Assembly (NCBI GenBank): GCA_045538895.1
Contig: JAZQEH010000065.1
Coordinates: forward strand, 1 to 5,064
Reading direction: 5' to 3'
DNA from: UMGS902 sp045538895
GTDB lineage: Bacteria > Bacillota > Clostridia > Oscillospirales > CAG-272
Length of the DNA stretch: 5,064 nucleotides
The notes under the pieces were generated by a model. That model did no database searches. It was not told the origin of the DNA and worked only from the letters and a program-made list of their open reading frames with translations. Below, piece after piece: positions 4,698 to 5,064 of this stretch. Numbering within the stretch: the first letter of the stretch is position 1; each line of letters begins with the position of its first letter. A program made the position numbers and the translations under genes.

Positions 4698-4731
4698 AAA
4701 ACTCCAAGGACGAAAGTCCTTGGAGTTTTTT
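4698..4731 (+). terminator. Strong intrinsic terminator after the duplicated tRNA end
   Basis: ACTCCAAGGAC (4701-4711) pairs with GTCCTTGGAGT (4716-4726) around a GAAA tetraloop, extended by AAA (4698-4700) with TTT (4727-4729); the T-tract is 4726-4731. Its placement relative to the copied CCA mirrors that of the terminator after the intact tRNA. It may be the original tRNA terminator displaced by an insertion. Confidence 0.93.
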
Positions 4732-4740
4732 GCTTACGGC

Positions 4741-4753
4741 GGCAGGATTCGAA
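4741..4753 (-). repeat. Inverted tRNA-Arg T-arm fragment
   Basis: GGCAGGATTCGAA is the exact reverse complement of tRNA bases 4537-4549 (TTCGAATCCTGCC). It lies 9 nt after the second terminator, in opposite orientation to the tRNA. No cloverleaf can be built around it on the minus strand. Confidence 0.7.
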
Positions 4754-4754
4754 G

Positions 4755-4797
4755 GGCACGTGTAAGAAAGGCTGCCGGTGGCAGGCTTTCCCGTGCC
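4755..4797. repeat. GC-rich bulged hairpin
   Basis: GGCACG (4755-4760) pairs with CGTGCC (4792-4797). Inside, GAAAG (4766-4770) pairs with CTTTC (4786-4790) and CTGCC (4772-4776) with GGCAG (4780-4784), with a G/G mismatch between them. No T-tract follows, so it is not a normal terminator. Function unknown. Confidence 0.6.
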
Positions 4798-4805
4798 ACC
4801 GCTCC

Positions 4806-4819
4806 GCCCGCAGGCGGGC
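4806..4819. repeat. Short GC palindrome
   Basis: GCCCGC (4806-4811) and GCGGGC (4814-4819) form a compact palindrome that runs directly into the next tRNA fragment. No T-tract follows. Confidence 0.55.
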
Positions 4820-4833
4820 GAATCCTGCCAGGC
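4819..4833 (+). repeat. Third tRNA-Arg T-arm/acceptor fragment
   Basis: CGAATCCTGCCAGGC is identical to tRNA positions 4539-4553 (T loop, 3' T stem, most of the 3' acceptor strand) in direct orientation. It then diverges before the discriminator. Confidence 0.7.
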
Positions 4834-4844
4834 ACACTCCGTAT

Positions 4845-4859
4845 GTATCGAATCCTGCC
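4845..4859 (+). repeat. Fourth tRNA-Arg T-arm fragment
   Basis: GTATCGAATCCTGCC is identical to 4672-4686 and shares the extra A of that copy rather than the intact tRNA's TTCGAAT. It therefore derives from, or shares a source with, the degenerate copy at 4668-4696. Confidence 0.7.
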
Positions 4860-4878
4860 TTTTGTCGCACGGTGCAAC

Positions 4879-4899
4879 GGCGGGAGATAAACCCCCGCC
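4879..4899. repeat. GGCGGG/CCCGCC inverted repeat near the XRE gene end
   Basis: GGCGGG (4879-4884) pairs with CCCGCC (4894-4899) over a 9-nt A-rich loop, followed by CTACGAA. It lies 23 nt past the XRE stop (minus strand) but has no T-tract in that direction, so it is a poor intrinsic terminator. It resembles short GC repeats scattered in many Oscillospiraceae genomes (from memory, unverified). Confidence 0.5.
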
Positions 4900-4922
4900 C
4901 TACGAATATTTATTTGTCACCG

Positions 4923-5064
4923 TTACTTCGCTTTGCCGAGCAGGTATTCCAGTGACACTTTTAATATATCTGCAATTTCGAGCAGTTCGTAGTCGGCGAC
5001 AAAGCGTGTCCCGATTTCAATGCGTGAGATACTGTCACGTTCGATTATTATTCCACGAACCTGC
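4923..5064 (-). CDS. XRE/Cro-CI-type HTH regulator, C-terminal part (5' end outside window)
   Basis: The minus strand is open from the window edge to a TAA at 4923-4925, giving 46 residues. It reads QVRGIIIERDSISRIEIG, then TRFVADYELLEIADILKVS and LEYLLGKAK. This is the second half of a Cro/C1-type helix-turn-helix: SISRIEIG is the recognition-helix end ('xxIsxiExGxR'), ADYELLEIADILKVSLEYLLG is the closing helix pair ('lxxiAxxLxvsxdxLLG'). The visible protein ends right after the domain, as in small stand-alone XRE regulators of about 70-120 residues. It points towards the tRNA debris zone. Such regulators are common both in mobile elements and as ordinary chromosomal genes, so its presence alone does not prove an integrated element. 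Confidence 0.85.
   Translation of the reverse strand, partial: QVRGIIIERDSISRIEIGTRFVADYELLEIADILKVSLEYLLGKAK

Noticed and set aside
4495..4707. Minus-strand open frame containing LARLAGFEPATYR
   Set aside because: The 'AGFEPAT' string is the well-known artefact of translating a tRNA T arm in antisense. The frame covers the tRNA-Arg and its terminator.
4668..4859. CRISPR array
   Set aside because: The repeated units are tRNA T-arm fragments of unequal length, irregular spacing and mixed orientation; there is no cas gene in view.
4622..4890. Open frames on both strands across the tRNA downstream region (4622-4870 minus, 4651-4890 plus)
   Set aside because: They lack ribosome binding sites and run through terminators, hairpins and tRNA fragments. 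No domain is recognisable in either translation.

Overview
The window looks like chromosomal DNA from an anaerobic Clostridia-type Firmicute, probably an uncultured gut Oscillospiraceae/Ruminococcaceae relative. The clues are AGGAGG-type ribosome binding sites exactly 5 nt from the start codons, TTGACA / TGn-extended -10 promoters with 17-nt spacers, short U-tract terminators, a secreted protein ending in a copper-amine-oxidase-N-like domain (a common Clostridia surface module), and a CCA-encoding tRNA gene. The taxon is an inference; no rRNA or other marker gene is present.

Layout: (1) 1-108 is the 3' end of a gene, closed by a TTCG-loop terminator. (2) 254-1870, with its own promoter, encodes a secreted protein: signal peptide, two ~190-residue tandem beta-helix-like repeats, and a C-terminal PF07833-type domain. 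(3) 1874-2165 has no gene but is packed with hairpins. Its ends form a 53-nt imperfect terminal inverted repeat, so it is best read as a MITE-like element lying 4 nt after a stop codon. (4) 2178-4405 is a two-gene operon: a MarR-family regulator, preceded by a promoter with a perfect 16-bp palindrome over the -35 box, and a FadD-like acyl-CoA synthetase (AMP-forming), probably translationally coupled to it. (5) 4424-4592 is a tRNA-Arg(ACG) transcription unit with promoter, leader inverted repeat and terminator. (6) 4593-4922 is a debris zone with no gene: a second copy of the tRNA 3' end plus flanking bases with its own terminator, three shorter T-arm fragments (one inverted), and several GC-rich hairpins. 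(7) 4923-5064, on the minus strand, is the C-terminal part of an XRE/Cro-CI-type HTH protein.

How the parts work together: the MarR and acyl-CoA synthetase genes form a plausible self-regulated unit in which the regulator would sense a carboxylic acid, or its CoA thioester, handled by the enzyme. The secreted protein stands alone. No complete new defence or mobile system is visible. The least ordinary content is non-coding: the hairpin-rich inverted-repeat element and the tRNA-Arg 3'-end debris field, which resembles the scar of one or more integration events at a tRNA.
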